A stretch of 41,020 nucleotides of DNA from an uncultured Prevotellaceae bacterium (lineage in GTDB: Bacteria > Bacteroidota > Bacteroidia > Bacteroidales > Bacteroidaceae): contig CACYQO010000029.1 of NCBI GenBank assembly GCA_902776545.1, positions 1 to 41,020 on the forward strand. The letters are read 5' to 3'. The translations under genes and the position numbers were made by a program. Positions within the stretch are counted from its first letter, which is position 1. Every line of letters begins with the position of its first letter. Below are positions 34,514-41,020 of this stretch, piece after piece. The notes below the pieces were generated by a model. That model saw nothing but the letters and a program-made list of their open reading frames with translations. It was not told the DNA's origin and made no database searches.

Positions 34514-36229
34514 ATGGATCTGCAAGCCATTAAACAACGGTATGGAATCGTAGGCAACTGCGAGGCGTTGAACCACGTGCTCGACGTAGCCCTGCAGGTG
34601 GCGCCCACTAAGCTCAGTGTGCTCATCGCAGGCGAGAGTGGCGTGGGTAAGGAGATTATCCCCCGTGTCATCCACGACAACTCGCCGAGGAGGCGCGAGA
34701 AATATTTCGCCATCAACTGCGGCTCCATCCCCGAAGGCACCATCGACTCAGAGCTCTTCGGACACGTCAAGGGCTCCTATACGGGTGCCATCAACGACTC
34801 GCCGGGTTACTTCGGTGCTGCCAACAAAGGCACGTTGTTCCTCGATGAGGTGGGCGAACTGCCGCTGGCCACGCAAGCTAGATTGCTTCGTGTGCTGGAG
34901 AACGGCGAGTATATCCCCGTAGGCGCCACAGAGGTGAAGAAGACCGACGTGCGCATCGTGGCAGCCACGAATGTCAATATCCAGAAAGCCATCAGCGAAG
35001 GCCGTTTCCGCGAAGACCTCTATTATCGTCTGAACGAGGTTCCTATGCAGATGCCGCCTCTTCGTGAGCGTGGTGAGGACATCGTGCTGCTGTTCCGGCT
35101 CTTTGCCATGCAGATGGCTGAGGAATACCGGATGGACAAGGTGGTGCTGACCGACGAGGCCAAGCAGGTGCTGATGCGCTACAAGTGGCCGGGCAACATC
35201 CGCCAGCTGAAGAACATCACGCGCCAGATCTCCGTGCTCAGCCCCGAGCGTACCATCACCGCCGACATGCTGCGTACCTTCATCCCGCAGGACCACGAGA
35301 CCACCGAACTTGCCACCATCCATCGCACGGACAGCGGCGATCACAGCTTCGAGAACGAACGCGAGATACTCTACAAGATACTCTTCGAGCTGCGCGGCAA
35401 CGTCAACGAGATGCGCCATGAGATGAGCCAGCTGAAGAAACGTCTCGACGAGGCTCAGAGCCAACCGCTCTCTGCCCCAGCCGCCACCTCTACCCAGCTC
35501 ACTCCCATCACGCCCATATCGCCCATTACTCCCATCACTTCCCCCGCCGTCGATGCCATGGCCGAGGAATACATCGAGCCCGAGAAGGAACCCGAAAACC
35601 TCAATCTCAACGATCTGGGAAAGGCGATGCTTGAAAAGGCCCTCGAGCGCAACCACGGCAACCGCCGCAAAGCCGCGCAGGAACTGGGCATCAGCGACCG
35701 CACCCTCTACCGACGGCTGAAACAGTTCGGGCTGGCCACCATCCTGCTGTTGTGCCTGCTGATACCCACGTCGTGCTCCGTCAGCTACAAGTTCAACGGC
35801 GCCAGCATCGACTACTCGAAGACGAAGACCATCCAGATTGCCGACTTCCCCCTCCGTGCCTCATACAACTGGGCACCCATGGGACCGATGTTCAACAACG
35901 AACTCCGCAGCCAGTTCTCAGACCACACCCGTCTGGAACTCGTGAGGCGTAATGGCGACCTGAAACTTGAAGGCGAGATAACGCGTTACGACCAGCGCAA
36001 CAAGGGTGTCAGCAGCGAGGGACACTCGGCGATGGTTGAGCTGTCGATGACCGTCAACTGCCGCTTCACCAACAACGCCAACCACAATGAAGACTTTGAA
36101 CAGCAGTTTACCGCCACCGCCAGCTACGAATCGACGCTGTCGCTCTCTGCCGTGCAGGACGAACTCGTGGCAGAGATGGTGAAGAACATCTGCGAACAAA
36201 TATTCAATGCTGCCGTAGCCAATTGGTAA
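34514..36229 (+). CDS. Sigma-54-type AAA+ activator fused to LptE-like lipoprotein
   Basis: One uninterrupted 571-codon frame. Residues 1-245: AAA+ domain of sigma-54 activators, Walker A GESGVGKE (40-47), GSYTGA (87-92) in place of the usual GAFTGA loop, Walker B LFLDEVGEL (D111, E112). There is no receiver domain. Residues 245-370: spacer with a Thr/Pro/Ile repeat (PITPISPITPITSPA). Residues 375-407: Fis-type helix-turn-helix (RRKAAQELGISDRTLYRRLK). Residues 402-421 read LKQFGLATILLLCLLIPTSC, a lipoprotein signal with its lipobox, and 421-571 match LptE-like lipoproteins (CSVSYKFNGASIDYSKTKTI). In relatives these are two adjacent genes. Either the stop has been lost here, or the lipoprotein starts inside the frame. 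Confidence 0.8.
   Translation: MDLQAIKQRYGIVGNCEALNHVLDVALQVAPTKLSVLIAGESGVGKEIIPRVIHDNSPRRREKYFAINCGSIPEGTIDSELFGHVKGSYTGAINDSPGYFGAANKGTLFLDEVGELPLATQARLLRVLENGEYIPVGATEVKKTDVRIVAATNVNIQKAISEGRFREDLYYRLNEVPMQMPPLRERGEDIVLLFRLFAMQMAEEYRMDKVVLTDEAKQVLMRYKWPGNIRQLKNITRQISVLSPERTITADMLRTFIPQDHETTELATIHRTDSGDHSFENEREILYKILFELRGNVNEMRHEMSQLKKRLDEAQSQPLSAPAATSTQLTPITPISPITPITSPAVDAMAEEYIEPEKEPENLNLNDLGKAMLEKALERNHGNRRKAAQELGISDRTLYRRLKQFGLATILLLCLLIPTSCSVSYKFNGASIDYSKTKTIQIADFPLRASYNWAPMGPMFNNELRSQFSDHTRLELVRRNGDLKLEGEITRYDQRNKGVSSEGHSAMVELSMTVNCRFTNNANHNEDFEQQFTATASYESTLSLSAVQDELVAEMVKNICEQIFNAAVANW
35717..36229 (+). CDS. lptE: LptE-like lipoprotein read from an internal start (alternative)
   Basis: If translation restarts at the CTG at 35717, the product is a 170-aa lipoprotein with a 20-residue signal peptide (KQFGLATILLLCLLIPTSC) and Cys20 as the lipidated residue. 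LptE supports the LptD channel that places lipopolysaccharide on the outer membrane, so a secreted copy should be needed. No ATG, GTG or TTG lies at a suitable place ahead of the signal. This entry covers the same bases as the end of the fusion frame. Confidence 0.4.
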   Translation: MKQFGLATILLLCLLIPTSCSVSYKFNGASIDYSKTKTIQIADFPLRASYNWAPMGPMFNNELRSQFSDHTRLELVRRNGDLKLEGEITRYDQRNKGVSSEGHSAMVELSMTVNCRFTNNANHNEDFEQQFTATASYESTLSLSAVQDELVAEMVKNICEQIFNAAVANW

Positions 36230-36249
36230 AAGCCGGATAACAAAAGAGA

Positions 36250-37014
36250 ATGGATCTGATAGAACTGACAAAGCACCCTGAGCGGATGGATCGCGACACA
36301 CTTTACGAGTTGCGCTCCCAGGTGGCGCTGTATCCCTACCACCAGACGCTCCGCCTGCTGATGCTCCAGAATCTCTATCTGCTCCACGACTCGGGCTTCG
36401 ATGAGGAACTGCGGCGCGCCGCCATCTACATCACCGACCGCCGTGTGCTCTTCAACATGGTTGAGGCTGCCCACTACCAGCATCCGAGTCATCAGAATAC
36501 TCCGATTACTCAGAATACTCAGAATACTCCGAGTACTCCGATATCCTCCTCCCGCACCACCGAGCTGATTGACTCCTTCCTTGATGCCATCCCCCAAGAG
36601 GAACCTCAGCCTCGCAAGCGCCGCCCGACGCCTGCCGATGCTGCCATCGACTACGTGGCCTATCTGCTCGATACCGAGGGCGACACGCCTCAGGAGGAGA
36701 CTGAGTCCGTGCCTGAGATGCGTGGTCAGGATCTTATAGATACATTCATAAATGCTGACAAAGGGCGTTTCACTCTCAGCGATGTGCCCCTGCCGGCCGA
36801 TGATACCCCAAAAGAGCCCGAAGAACCCGAAGAAGAGGTGGGAGAGGAGTATTTTACCGAAACTTTGGCCAGAATTTACATCAAACAAGGCAGATATTCG
36901 AAGGCACTTGAAATTATTCGGCGATTAAGTTTGCAAGTTCCGAAAAAAAATGCTTACTTTGCAGACCAAATACGCTTCTTAGAGAAAGTGATCATAAATA
37001 ATAGTAAAAAATAA
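36250..37014 (+). CDS. TPR-like protein between lptE and secG
   Basis: A 254-aa cytoplasmic protein. The N-terminal helices (1-80: LTKHPERMDRDTLYELRSQV) and the C-terminal TPR-like pair (about 205-245: YFTETLARIYIKQGRYSKAL) are conserved in Bacteroidales at this locus. The middle (80-200) is low-complexity, including HQNTPITQNTQNTPSTPISS, encoded by 9-base tandem repeats. It starts 20 bases after the LptE stop and ends 11 bases before secG. The role is unknown; the position suggests envelope or secretion. Confidence 0.7.
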   Translation: MDLIELTKHPERMDRDTLYELRSQVALYPYHQTLRLLMLQNLYLLHDSGFDEELRRAAIYITDRRVLFNMVEAAHYQHPSHQNTPITQNTQNTPSTPISSSRTTELIDSFLDAIPQEEPQPRKRRPTPADAAIDYVAYLLDTEGDTPQEETESVPEMRGQDLIDTFINADKGRFTLSDVPLPADDTPKEPEEPEEEVGEEYFTETLARIYIKQGRYSKALEIIRRLSLQVPKKNAYFADQIRFLEKVIINNSKK

Positions 37015-37025
37015 ATAGTAAAAAA

Positions 37026-37418
37026 ATGTACACTTTATTTGTAGTTTTAATCGTCATTGCAGCACTGCTCATGATTGGCATTGTGCTCATTCAGGAGTCT
37101 AAGGGTGGCGGTCTCGCCAGCCAGTTCTCCGGTTACAATCAGATCGGCGGTGTGCGCAAGACCACCGACTTCATCGAGAAGACCACTTGGGGCCTTGCTG
37201 CCGCCATGGTCGTTCTCAGCGTGCTTTGCGCCTACGTTGCTCCCGGTGCCTCCACAGGCGGCTCCGTCATGGAGAACTATGAGATTCCTGCCACCAACCC
37301 GAACAATTTGCCGGGCTTCGGTGCCAGCCAGACACAAGACGCAGCAGCCCCCGCAGCACCTGCCGCAGAGGCTCCCGCAGCTGAGGCCCCTGTAGCCCCT
37401 GCTCAGCCTGCCAAGTAA
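37026..37418 (+). CDS. secG: Preprotein translocase subunit SecG
   Basis: A 130-aa inner-membrane subunit of the SecYEG channel. Two membrane helices (about 3-21 and 55-73) flank the conserved cytoplasmic loop QESKGGGLASQFSG. The C-terminal 35 residues are an Ala/Pro/Glu-rich tail. It is the last gene of the rightward block. The tail is longer than in E. coli but common in Bacteroidetes. Confidence 0.95.
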   Translation: MYTLFVVLIVIAALLMIGIVLIQESKGGGLASQFSGYNQIGGVRKTTDFIEKTTWGLAAAMVVLSVLCAYVAPGASTGGSVMENYEIPATNPNNLPGFGASQTQDAAAPAAPAAEAPAAEAPVAPAQPAK

Positions 37419-37423
37419 ATCGC

Positions 37424-38056
37424 TTAGTAGAATCTGACGATTTCGTTCAGTGGTCTTCTTTCAGGCCTGTCAGGTTCAGCAACTCGATATCCCAGGGCAA
37501 TGACGGCCATGATGGTCTCATTCTCTGGGATATTGAATGCTTTCCTCAGTCCGTCGGCATCACGCATGCCCATGATGAGCGTGTCGAAGTTCATCGCACG
37601 GGCCTTCAGGATCAGATAGCAGTTACTCAGGCCGTTGTCGTAGGCACCCCAGCCTTCACCCACTTCGTTGGTCTGCTGGCCTTGGAAGAAACCCGACTTT
37701 CCGCGCTCGAAGGTAGAGCAGATGAGCACCGGCGCGTTGATGATGCGCTCCTTGTTGGCACCCACCAGATCCTGCACCTCCTTCAATTTCTCCTCGCTGA
37801 TGGCCACGTAATACTTCGTCGGTTGCTGGTTGGCCCACGAGGGCGCTTCCTGCACAGTCTTCAGCAGTTCGCGCACCTCTGCCTCCGAAATCTTCTTCGT
37901 CGCATCGTAGTTGCGCACGCTGCGTCTCGTCATCACCACACCGTCGAACGGCACCCGCAGCACACTCTCGGGCTTTCCGTCGCCCTTACTGTCACACCCT
38001 GCCAATGTCAGCCACGCAAGGGCTGCATACAGAAACATTCTTTTGTTCCTAGTCAT
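37424..38056 (-). CDS. Nitroreductase-family lipoprotein
   Basis: A 210-aa protein. The signal MTRNKRMFLYAALAWLTLAG ends in the lipobox LAGC (Cys21), followed by an FMN-dependent nitroreductase fold: MTRRSVRNYDATKKISEAEV (FMN-binding Arg/Ser region), APSWANQQPTKYYVAI, and the C-terminal GYRVAEPDRPERRPLNEIVR. Most nitroreductases are cytoplasmic, so a lipid-anchored form outside the inner membrane is notable. The start at 38056 gives the signal peptide; an ATG 31 codons earlier lies beyond the promoter box. It converges with secG, 5 bases apart. Confidence 0.8.
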   Translation of the reverse strand: MTRNKRMFLYAALAWLTLAGCDSKGDGKPESVLRVPFDGVVMTRRSVRNYDATKKISEAEVRELLKTVQEAPSWANQQPTKYYVAISEEKLKEVQDLVGANKERIINAPVLICSTFERGKSGFFQGQQTNEVGEGWGAYDNGLSNCYLILKARAMNFDTLIMGMRDADGLRKAFNIPENETIMAVIALGYRVAEPDRPERRPLNEIVRFY

Positions 38057-38113
38057 GTCTAATTTTGATGGATAAAACATAATCTCGTCTCTGGATAAAC
38101 CAGTTTCCCGCCG

Positions 38114-38144
38114 CAAATATACGCAAAAAAACTGAAACCGCCAA
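38114..38144 (-). promoter_or_regulatory. Promoter of the nitroreductase gene
   Basis: Minus strand TTG (38142-38144), 20 bases, TATATTTG (38114-38121). The leader is about 50 bases. Confidence 0.7.
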
Positions 38145-38227
38145 CACATTCTGCATAAAAAATCACGTGATGGTGAGCAATCCTGCTAAGTTTAAGAAGA
38201 AGGTATAAATACAACATATCAGCATAT

Positions 38228-38719
38228 ATGAACAAGTCACACATATTCGGCTATCTGCTGGGATTGCTTATCTTTGTGATTGGCATTCCGGCTTTGATGT
38301 GGCTGGTGTCAGGACGGCCTTGGCCATACGTGCCTGATTCGGCAGTACTGTGCACAGTCAGTTTGATTCTTGCCGTCTGCGGACTGACACTCAGCATCTA
38401 TAGCATTGTCTATATGCGCATCGTCGGTAAAGGCAATCCTTTCGATGCCTACGGACATGAGTTGGCTCCGAGGACGAAACATCTGATGACCAGCGGTCCG
38501 TATCGTCTGTGCCGCAATCCGATGCTCGTAGGCATCTATATCTATGACGCAGGTGTTCTCGTCTGGCTCTGGTCAGTCATGCCGCTAATTATCGTCTTGG
38601 CAGAGGTCATCCTGCTTACTCTGCAAGTCCGTAGTGAGGAAAAACGTCTGGAAAAGGATTTCGGGCAGGAATATCTTGATTATAAGAAACGAGTCGGGAG
38701 GTATTTCCCTGTATTATAG
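38228..38719 (+). CDS. Isoprenylcysteine methyltransferase-like membrane protein
   Basis: A 163-aa inner-membrane protein with four to five hydrophobic segments. The SAM-binding signature of the ICMT/PEMT family is present: TSGPYRLCRNPMLVGIYIYD (about 88-107), then EEKRLEKDFGQEYLDYKKRV near the C-terminus. The natural substrate in bacteria is unknown. It appears to be a single gene; I see no clear promoter box in the 170 bases before it. Confidence 0.8.
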   Translation: MNKSHIFGYLLGLLIFVIGIPALMWLVSGRPWPYVPDSAVLCTVSLILAVCGLTLSIYSIVYMRIVGKGNPFDAYGHELAPRTKHLMTSGPYRLCRNPMLVGIYIYDAGVLVWLWSVMPLIIVLAEVILLTLQVRSEEKRLEKDFGQEYLDYKKRVGRYFPVL

Positions 38720-38752
38720 ACGCTCGTGTTCCTCGGCATGATATGCCATGGT

Positions 38753-39181
38753 TTACCGAAGCCCGTCGTAGTCGATGATGGCCTGGCGCCATTCGTCAGA
38801 AAACGGTATGGACTGCTTCTGCTCCAGATCGTACAGCACCAATATCGACAGGCAGCGGCTCTTCACCTCCTGCGTATCGGTGTCGAAGATTTCCTGTTCC
38901 AGATGGAAACTCTTGTTGCCGAGTTTGACAGTACGGGTGCGGACGGCAATCCTGTCAGCGCCTTTTATTTGGGCAAAGAACTCCACCTCTATCTTCACCA
39001 CGAAGATAGCATACTGATCCCAGTCAAAGCCTTTGCAAACGGTGGAGACATAGTCCGTCTTACCTGAGTCGTAGAACTGGAAATATATAGTATTGTTCAC
39101 ATGCCCGAACTTGTCAACGTCGTTGAAACGTATCTGCAGCGGCACCACATTGTGAAACTCGTTACTTCTTTCTTCTGCCAT
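38753..39181 (-). CDS. Acyl-CoA thioesterase, hotdog fold
   Basis: A 142-aa cytoplasmic enzyme of the 4HBT/YbgC type that hydrolyses acyl-CoA thioesters. RFNDVDKFGHVNNTIYFQFY (18-37) holds the active-site Asp and the His-Val-Asn-Asn segment. The remaining strands (VVKIEVEFFAQIKG, RTRTVKLGNKSFHLEQEI) fit the hotdog sheet. The acyl chain specificity is unknown. It has a leader of about 100 bases with strong predicted structure. Confidence 0.85.
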   Translation of the reverse strand: MAEERSNEFHNVVPLQIRFNDVDKFGHVNNTIYFQFYDSGKTDYVSTVCKGFDWDQYAIFVVKIEVEFFAQIKGADRIAVRTRTVKLGNKSFHLEQEIFDTDTQEVKSRCLSILVLYDLEQKQSIPFSDEWRQAIIDYDGLR

Positions 39182-39207
39182 ACTGTTAAGTCATATCTGT
39201 CAAAAAC

Positions 39208-39299
39208 GGCTGCAAGGCTGCGATTAAGCGAGAGCCATCAAAACTCGTTTTGAATGGCCGAGCGTGAGCAGCCTCGCCGTCTTTTCGACGGCAAAGTTA
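39208..39299 (-). promoter_or_regulatory. Promoter and structured leader of the thioesterase gene
   Basis: The promoter box TAACTTTG is at 39292-39299 on the minus strand. The leader then has GCCGTC/GACGGC (39276-39292, overlapping the box), an outer stem GGCTGC (39268-39273) with GCAGCC (39216-39221 or 39208-39213), and an inner hairpin across 39234-39259 (GGCCATT-CAAAAC / GTTTTG-ATGGC). Two alternative partners for the outer stem would allow switching. Confidence 0.5.
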
Positions 39300-39369
39300 C
39301 ACAATAAACCTAAGAAATCTTTCAGAATACTTCAAAAAATAAGTTTTTCGATAAAAAAACGCTTAAATG

Positions 39370-39401
39370 TTTGGTGGTTCGGAGGAAAATGTCTACCTTT
39401 G
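39370..39401 (+). promoter_or_regulatory. Promoter of tRNA-His
   Basis: TTTG (39370-39373), 20 bases, TACCTTTG (39394-39401). Confidence 0.8.
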
Positions 39402-39440
39402 CACCCGCAAATCGGGAAATCCCGGAGCGTTCCTTTACAT

Positions 39441-39515
39441 GGTGCCCGTAGTTCAGTTGGTTAGAGCGTCAGATTGTGGTTCTGAATGTCGACGGTTCGA
39501 GTCCGTCCGGGCACC
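39441..39515 (+). tRNA. tRNA-His (GTG)
   Basis: The acceptor stem GTGCCCG (39442-39448) pairs with CGGGCAC (39508-39514). The extra G at 39441 can pair with C at 39515, the G-1:C73 pair typical of tRNA-His. D-arm AGTTCAGTTGGTTAGAGC, anticodon loop with GTG in TCAGATTGTGGTTCTGA, T-arm GACGGTTCGAGTCCGTC. CCA is not encoded. Confidence 0.97.
39495..39515 (+). other. Candidate attachment site at the tRNA-His 3' end
   Basis: A tyrosine recombinase gene starts 245 bases downstream in the same direction, the usual layout for elements that integrate at a tRNA 3' end. The other end, which should repeat part of this segment, is outside the window, so the exact core is unknown. Confidence 0.4.
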
Positions 39516-39539
39516 CAAAGCAAGAAAACAAACGAAATC

Positions 39540-39575
39540 TTCCGAGAATCCCATAAATAAAGGGTTTCTCGGAAT
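39540..39575 (+). terminator. Terminator of tRNA-His
   Basis: TTCCGAGAA and TTCTCGGAA pair, extended by CCC/GGG, around an A/T-rich loop, followed by TTTCAATTT. Confidence 0.7.
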
Positions 39576-39630
39576 TTCAATTTAAAGGGGACGAGTTCCA
39601 ACTTTTTGGTCTGAGACCAACTTTTAGAGT

Positions 39631-39716
39631 CGAAAATCGGCGCAAAATCGGCGCAAAATTGCAAAATCGGCGCAAAATCGGCGCAAAAATCGGCGCAAGA
39701 ATCGGTGCGAGATTCA
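39631..39716. repeat. Six 11-bp direct repeats before the integrase gene
   Basis: AAAATCGGCGC occurs about six times with period 11-12, with one short AAAATTGC unit in the middle and a last diverged copy (GAATCGGTGC). The block lies between tRNA-His and the integrase start. Candidate arm-type binding sites for the integrase. Confidence 0.75.
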
Positions 39717-39760
39717 AGCTGAATACAACGCTCTGTTTGTAACACTTTAAGATTTGCGTT

Positions 39761-41005
39761 ATGGCAACAATTACAACAGAGTTTGGGAAGTTAAGTTCCA
39801 AAGGACAAAGAGCAGTTTATCTGCGAGTGAGAGACAAAAAGACAGAGAAGCGTATCGCTACTGGTGTCAAGGTGGATGAATCGGAGATCTCACCACGAAC
39901 CAAGAAGATTAAGAACTTCGAAAAGGCGCAGACTGTCGAAAAATTGAGGATGGAGCTGATGTACAAAATGACCAGCATCGCTCCAGAAATTAACTACAGT
40001 GCGAACATGGATGCAGCGCGTATTGTGTCCACGCTCGTCATGCAAGAGAAGACGGAATCGCTGGATTTCTTCACTTTTGCTGAGGATTGGATTTCTAAGA
40101 ACTCCTTGAAGAGTACGAAGAACTACAAATGCACTTTAAGCGCACTGGAGTCTTATTTGGGTGTCAGAAAATTGGATTTCTCTCAAATCAACTACACCCT
40201 GCTGAAAAACTTCGAGCTTTATCTGAGTGACCGACCCAGAGCAAAATCGATGTATCTGGGCTATATGCGTCACCTCTACCGTGAGGCCATGCTGGAGTAC
40301 AACACCGATGAAGCGACTGTCATCAAGAATGACCCCTTCATGCGATACAAGGCGCCCAAACAGGTGTTGAAAAAGGGCGTGAGAGCTTTGTCGGTACAAG
40401 ACATCCTGAAGGTTTACCATTACAAGGGCATCGATCCCAAAGGCCGTCCCCAATTGGCCCGCGACTGCTTTATCCTCTCGTTCTGCCTGATGGGAATGAA
40501 TTCGGCAGACCTCTACAATGCCACCGTTCTCCAGAAAGGTGTTGTCAAGTACAACCGAACCAAGACGAAGGATCGCCGAAGCGATGATGCCTACATCGAG
40601 GTCAAGGTGCATCCATTCATAAAGCAGCTGATGAAGAAGTATGCTGGCAATAGCCATGTCTTCAACTTCTACCAGCGTTATGCCGGATTCGAGGAGATGA
40701 ACGCAGCTCTGAACAAGGGCTTGAAGGAGGTTGGGAAAGCCATAGGCATCCCCAAGTTGCAGTTCTATCAGGCTCGTCACACTTTCGCCACCCTATCACG
40801 AAACATGATGAAATTCAGCAAGAGCGATGTGGACGAAGCTTTGAACCACGTTGGCAGCTACGACATTGCCGATTTATACTGGAGCGTGAAACTGCCATCC
40901 TTGGGGCCAACTGTTGGGGCACACTTGGTTACAGCCGACAAAGCCACTGTCGGATTGGCGGCTATGCAGTCCAGTTTGTCACCCTCCAAGGCACAATGGA
41001 AATAG
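39761..41005 (+). CDS. Tyrosine recombinase (integrase), Bacteroidales type
   Basis: A 414-aa site-specific recombinase. Residues 1-100: arm-binding-like N-terminus (YLRVRDKKTEKRIATGVKVD). Residues about 105-195: SAM-like core-binding domain (FAEDWISKNSLKSTKNYKCT). Residues 210-380: catalytic domain, with GMNSADLYNA and YNRTKTKDRR, the variant motifs of this Bacteroidales group, ARHTFAT (Arg and His of the catalytic set; the usual first His is Tyr) and a C-terminal LNHVGSYDIADLYW that holds the nucleophilic Tyr. Length and ends look complete. It probably moves an element that extends right of the window. Confidence 0.9.
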   Translation: MATITTEFGKLSSKGQRAVYLRVRDKKTEKRIATGVKVDESEISPRTKKIKNFEKAQTVEKLRMELMYKMTSIAPEINYSANMDAARIVSTLVMQEKTESLDFFTFAEDWISKNSLKSTKNYKCTLSALESYLGVRKLDFSQINYTLLKNFELYLSDRPRAKSMYLGYMRHLYREAMLEYNTDEATVIKNDPFMRYKAPKQVLKKGVRALSVQDILKVYHYKGIDPKGRPQLARDCFILSFCLMGMNSADLYNATVLQKGVVKYNRTKTKDRRSDDAYIEVKVHPFIKQLMKKYAGNSHVFNFYQRYAGFEEMNAALNKGLKEVGKAIGIPKLQFYQARHTFATLSRNMMKFSKSDVDEALNHVGSYDIADLYWSVKLPSLGPTVGAHLVTADKATVGLAAMQSSLSPSKAQWK

Positions 41006-41020
41006 AACGTCTTATCGTCT

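Noticed and set aside
33541-34770. 409-codon open frame on the minus strand opposite pdxA and the activator gene
   Set aside because: It mirrors two strongly recognisable rightward genes, and its translation is His/Val-rich without any domain. It is a shadow frame caused by codon bias.
34748-35656. 302-codon open frame on the minus strand opposite the AAA+ activator
   Set aside because: The forward frame has Walker A, Walker B and HTH motifs; the reverse has none.
38726-39067. Rightward 113-codon frame opposite the thioesterase
   Set aside because: The leftward frame carries the hotdog motif; this one is its mirror.

Overview
The window looks like chromosomal DNA of a Bacteroidales bacterium, most likely a Prevotella relative. 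The evidence is the Bacteroidetes promoter form (TTTG or TTG, about 19-20 bases, then TAnnTTTG) in front of many genes, FimB/Mfa2-type and other SPase II lipoproteins, VirE_N/DUF3987-type replication proteins, and the block sigma-54-type activator / LptE / TPR protein / SecG. All assignments come from reading the sequence; no searches were run.

Region 1 (about 1-5.2 kb) is a leftward operon of mobile-element type: two unknown proteins, a VirE_N-type primase-like protein and a DUF3987-type P-loop protein. A separately promoted HU-related gene follows. A block of 9-bp ACAATTGAT direct repeats lies upstream of the operon promoter. Region 2 (5.2-12 kb) is a defence-like accessory region. It holds an unknown protein with a long acidic tract, a two-gene cassette (48-aa basic protein plus DUF6169-like protein) framed by two copies of a terminator+promoter block, then an MmeI-like type IIL restriction-modification enzyme and an Mrr-type endonuclease in one operon. 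A small leftward gene ends the region.

Region 3 (12-17.2 kb) holds ordinary genes: a gene relic, DUF418 membrane protein, GNAT acetyltransferase, LytTR regulator, ECF sigma factor with a membrane partner, and a D-2-hydroxyacid dehydrogenase. Region 4 (17.2-22 kb) is accessory again. It has an antitoxin with an internally deleted ParE-like toxin framed by 68-bp direct repeats, then a leftward three-gene operon. The last gene of that operon joins a PD-(D/E)XK-type nuclease motif to an RNase J-like metallo-beta-lactamase/beta-CASP enzyme. This operon is the best candidate for an undescribed system. Upstream is 0.9 kb without genes, full of inverted repeats, including a perfect 25-bp pair.

Region 5 (22-39.2 kb) is mostly core: GH3 beta-glucosidase, FimB/Mfa2-like lipoprotein, serine acetyltransferase, a lipoprotein, an AmpG-like transporter, a glycosyltransferase/DUF4922/SpoIID fusion, RlmN, a PdxA-like protein with altered active-site positions, an AAA+ activator fused in frame to an LptE-like lipoprotein, a TPR-like protein, SecG, a nitroreductase lipoprotein, an isoprenylcysteine methyltransferase-like protein and a thioesterase with a structured leader. 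Region 6 (39.3 kb to the end) is a tRNA-His gene followed by six 11-bp direct repeats and a tyrosine recombinase. It looks like the left edge of an element integrated at tRNA-His that continues past the window.

A pattern runs through the whole window: short tandem repeats of 7, 8 or 9 bases, and small G/C-rich palindromes, sit between genes and also in frame inside linkers of at least six proteins.
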